A stretch of DNA of 23,642 nt from Dehalococcoidia bacterium (GTDB lineage Bacteria > Chloroflexota > Dehalococcoidia > UBA2979). The stretch lies in NCBI GenBank assembly GCA_030745285.1, contig JASLOV010000261.1, positions 1 to 23,642 on the forward strand, given 5' to 3'. The translations under genes were made by a program, and so were the position numbers. The notes below the pieces were generated by a model that saw only the letters and a program-made list of their open reading frames with translations, had not been told where the DNA came from and made no database searches. This document shows, in pieces, positions 22,074 through 23,642 of the stretch (the first letter of the stretch is position 1; each line of letters begins with the position of its first letter).

Positions 22074-22799
22074 GTGATGGCCGCGACGGTTCAGTTGCTG
22101 CGAGCAGGTCGCCTCGAATATCGCGCCGCGCTGCGATGGCAACGCGAGACGGCCACGCTGGTGCGCAACCGCGGACCCGGTGGCAGCGGCTCTCGCGATG
22201 GCCGCGACCACGAGGCCGTCATGCTGGTCGAGCACTGCCCCGTGTACACACTGGGCCGGCGCGGCGGCGGCGAGCACGTGCTGCGTACCGAGGCCGAACT
22301 GGCGGCGCGGGGCGCGGAACTGATCAAGAGCGACCGCGGAGGCGATGTTACCTTTCACGGCCCGGGCCAGCTCGTCGTCTATCCGATCCTCGACCTGCGC
22401 GCGCGCGGCATCGGTTCCGTCGACTACGTGCGGGCGCTCGAGAGGGTGGTGATCGACACGCTGCACCAGTTCGGGCTGACGGGGGCACGCGTGCGCGGGC
22501 GGCCGGGCGTCTGGACGGGCAACGCAAAGCTCGCGGCCATCGGCGTGCGCGTGCAGGGGGGCGTCTCGACGCACGGCCTGGCGCTCAACGTCAGCACGGA
22601 CCTCTCGTGGTTCGACGCCATCGTGCCGTGTGGGCTCCCTGACGCGGGCATCGCCTCGCTGCAGGGTCTGCTCGGGACAACCCCGCCGATAGCGGAGGTC
22701 GAGTCGGCGGTCGTCCGGGGGCTGCGAGCCCGGCTCGGGCTCGACCTGCGCGAGGTACACGCAACCGCGGTCGAGCAGGGGCTGCGCCGTGCAGGCTGA
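22074..22799 (+). CDS. lipB: octanoyl-[acyl carrier protein] transferase LipB
   Basis: 241 residues from GTG at 22074, or 240 from the ATG directly after it; the G-rich leader does not decide between them. Seen: VYTLGRRGGGEHVL at 57-70, the signature SDRGGDVTFHGPGQLVVYP at 86-104, NAKLAAIGVRV with catalytic Lys152, STHGLALNVSTDL at 165-177, and IVPCGLPD with the acyl-accepting Cys186. LipB moves an octanoyl group from acyl carrier protein onto the lipoyl domains of pyruvate and 2-oxoglutarate dehydrogenases and of the glycine cleavage H protein. A Gly/Arg-rich insert lies at about 32-45. lipA begins inside its last codons, so the two steps of lipoate synthesis are coupled. Confidence 0.96.
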   Translation: MMAATVQLLRAGRLEYRAALRWQRETATLVRNRGPGGSGSRDGRDHEAVMLVEHCPVYTLGRRGGGEHVLRTEAELAARGAELIKSDRGGDVTFHGPGQLVVYPILDLRARGIGSVDYVRALERVVIDTLHQFGLTGARVRGRPGVWTGNAKLAAIGVRVQGGVSTHGLALNVSTDLSWFDAIVPCGLPDAGIASLQGLLGTTPPIAEVESAVVRGLRARLGLDLREVHATAVEQGLRRAG

Positions 22800-23642
22800 A
22801 GCGATGCCAGGGGCGCCCCTCGCGAGCGCGCCGACGCGGCCGCCGTGGATTCGCACCCGCTTCCGCGCGGGCGCGCGCTACCGTGGCGTGATCGACCTGC
22901 TGCGGGAGCACGAGCTCAACACCGTCTGCGAGGAGGCTGCCTGCCCGAACATCGGCGAGTGCTTCAGCGCAGGCACGGCGACGTTCATGATCCTCGGCGA
23001 CACCTGCACGCGCGCCTGCGGGTTCTGCGCGGTGACATCCGGCCTGCCGGCCGGGCTCGACCTCGGCGAGCCGGCCCGACTGGCGGACGCGATCGCGGCG
23101 CTGCGACTCGATCACGCCGTCGTCACTTCGGTCGACCGGGATGACCTTCCCGACGGCGGCGCGGGGATGTTCGCCGCCTGCATCACTGCGGTCCGCGAGC
23201 GGCTGCCGGCCTGCACCGTGGAGGTGCTGGTGCCCGACTTCGAGGGAAACTGGGCGGCGCTGGCGACGGTGATAGAAGAGGGACCGGCGGTGCTCAACCA
23301 CAACATCGAGACCGTGCCCCGGCTCTACCCGCGCGTCCGTCCGAAGGCGCAGTACGCCCGCTCGCTCGAGTTGCTCAGCCGGGCGCAGTCGCTCGCGCCG
23401 GATACCCCAACGAAGTCCGGCGTGATGGTCGGGTTGGGCGAGACGTTCGAGGAGCTGGTGGAGGTGATGTCCGACCTTCACGCGGCCGGTTGCGAGCTGC
23501 TGACCATCGGGCAGTACCTGCGGCCTTCGCCGAAGCAATTGCCCGTCGTCCGCTACTGGGAGCCCTCGGAGTTCGAGGCGCTGGCCGCGGCGGGTCACGA
23601 CATCGGATTCGCGCACGTGGAGGCGGGTCCGCTGGTGCGCTC
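22789..23642 (+). CDS. lipA: lipoyl synthase LipA, 3' end beyond window
   Basis: About 284 codons are visible; the stop lies off the right edge. Seen: the auxiliary cluster motif C-x4-C-x5-C (Cys47, Cys52, Cys58 in VCEEAACPNIGEC), GTATFMILGDTC, the radical-SAM motif C-x3-C-x2-C (Cys73, Cys77, Cys80), VVTSVDRDDLPDGG, NHNIETVPRLYPRVRP, TKSGVMVGLGET and LTIGQYLRPS. LipA inserts two sulfur atoms into the octanoyl chain using S-adenosylmethionine and two iron-sulfur clusters. The window ends at VEAGPLVRS, just before the expected SY segment whose Ser binds the auxiliary cluster, so only about 20 residues are missing. I chose GTG at 22789, which overlaps lipB and follows AGGGG; ATG at 22804 is the alternative. 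Confidence 0.96.
   Translation, partial: MQAEAMPGAPLASAPTRPPWIRTRFRAGARYRGVIDLLREHELNTVCEEAACPNIGECFSAGTATFMILGDTCTRACGFCAVTSGLPAGLDLGEPARLADAIAALRLDHAVVTSVDRDDLPDGGAGMFAACITAVRERLPACTVEVLVPDFEGNWAALATVIEEGPAVLNHNIETVPRLYPRVRPKAQYARSLELLSRAQSLAPDTPTKSGVMVGLGETFEELVEVMSDLHAAGCELLTIGQYLRPSPKQLPVVRYWEPSEFEALAAAGHDIGFAHVEAGPLVR

Overview
The window is a G+C-rich (roughly two thirds by eye), densely coding bacterial chromosome segment. It holds about 19 protein genes, two of them cut by the window edges. I see no rRNA, tRNA, CRISPR array, insertion sequence or phage gene, and no gene-free stretch longer than about 200 bases. The gene set (F420-type luciferase-like oxidoreductase, Abhydrolase_10 protein, NIPSNAP protein, small class III cyclase with a TPR-like N-terminus, TrpB2, GTG starts, several amidohydrolase-fold enzymes) suggests a high-GC Chloroflexota lineage, perhaps Dehalococcoidia-related. 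A high-GC actinobacterium is the main alternative. This is inferred from gene style, not from a phylogenetic marker.

Left part, 1-4623, all minus strand: a class III nucleotidyl cyclase broken by two single-base frameshifts, a stand-alone TrpB2-type tryptophan synthase beta chain, a class I/II aminotransferase, and a LicC/PntC-like cytidylyltransferase that runs off the left edge. The last two look like the edge of a pathway that transaminates and CMP-activates a small phospho- or phosphono-compound.

4751-9524: an alpha/beta hydrolase and a class V aminotransferase (plus strand), a 40-codon ORF that looks like the broken-off start of a glycosidase-type gene, a large Abhydrolase_10 protein (minus) and a divergent NIPSNAP protein. 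9623-13105: a tightly overlapping operon of two ABC-2 ATPase/permease pairs. It is preceded by a 17-bp tandem repeat that runs into the first start codon.

13247-20575: an apparent catabolic block. It contains a Baeyer-Villiger monooxygenase of the 4-hydroxyacetophenone monooxygenase type, an F420-type oxidoreductase and a metal-dependent amidohydrolase (plus strand). Convergent with these are an MFS transporter and a phosphotriesterase-like lactonase (minus). A PNPOx-like flavin protein is divergent from the MFS gene. Together they could oxidise a ketone to an ester or lactone and hydrolyse it; this is inference. A short repeat array fills the junction of the two convergent hydrolase genes.

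20594-23642: an amidohydrolase-2 family protein lacking most metal ligands, a stand-alone PAS protein, then lipB and the 5' part of lipA, which form the lipoate synthesis pair. Many starts are preceded by a -10-like TAGNNT hexamer without an obvious -35 box. Several promoter or leader regions hold perfect GC-rich inverted repeats without T-runs.
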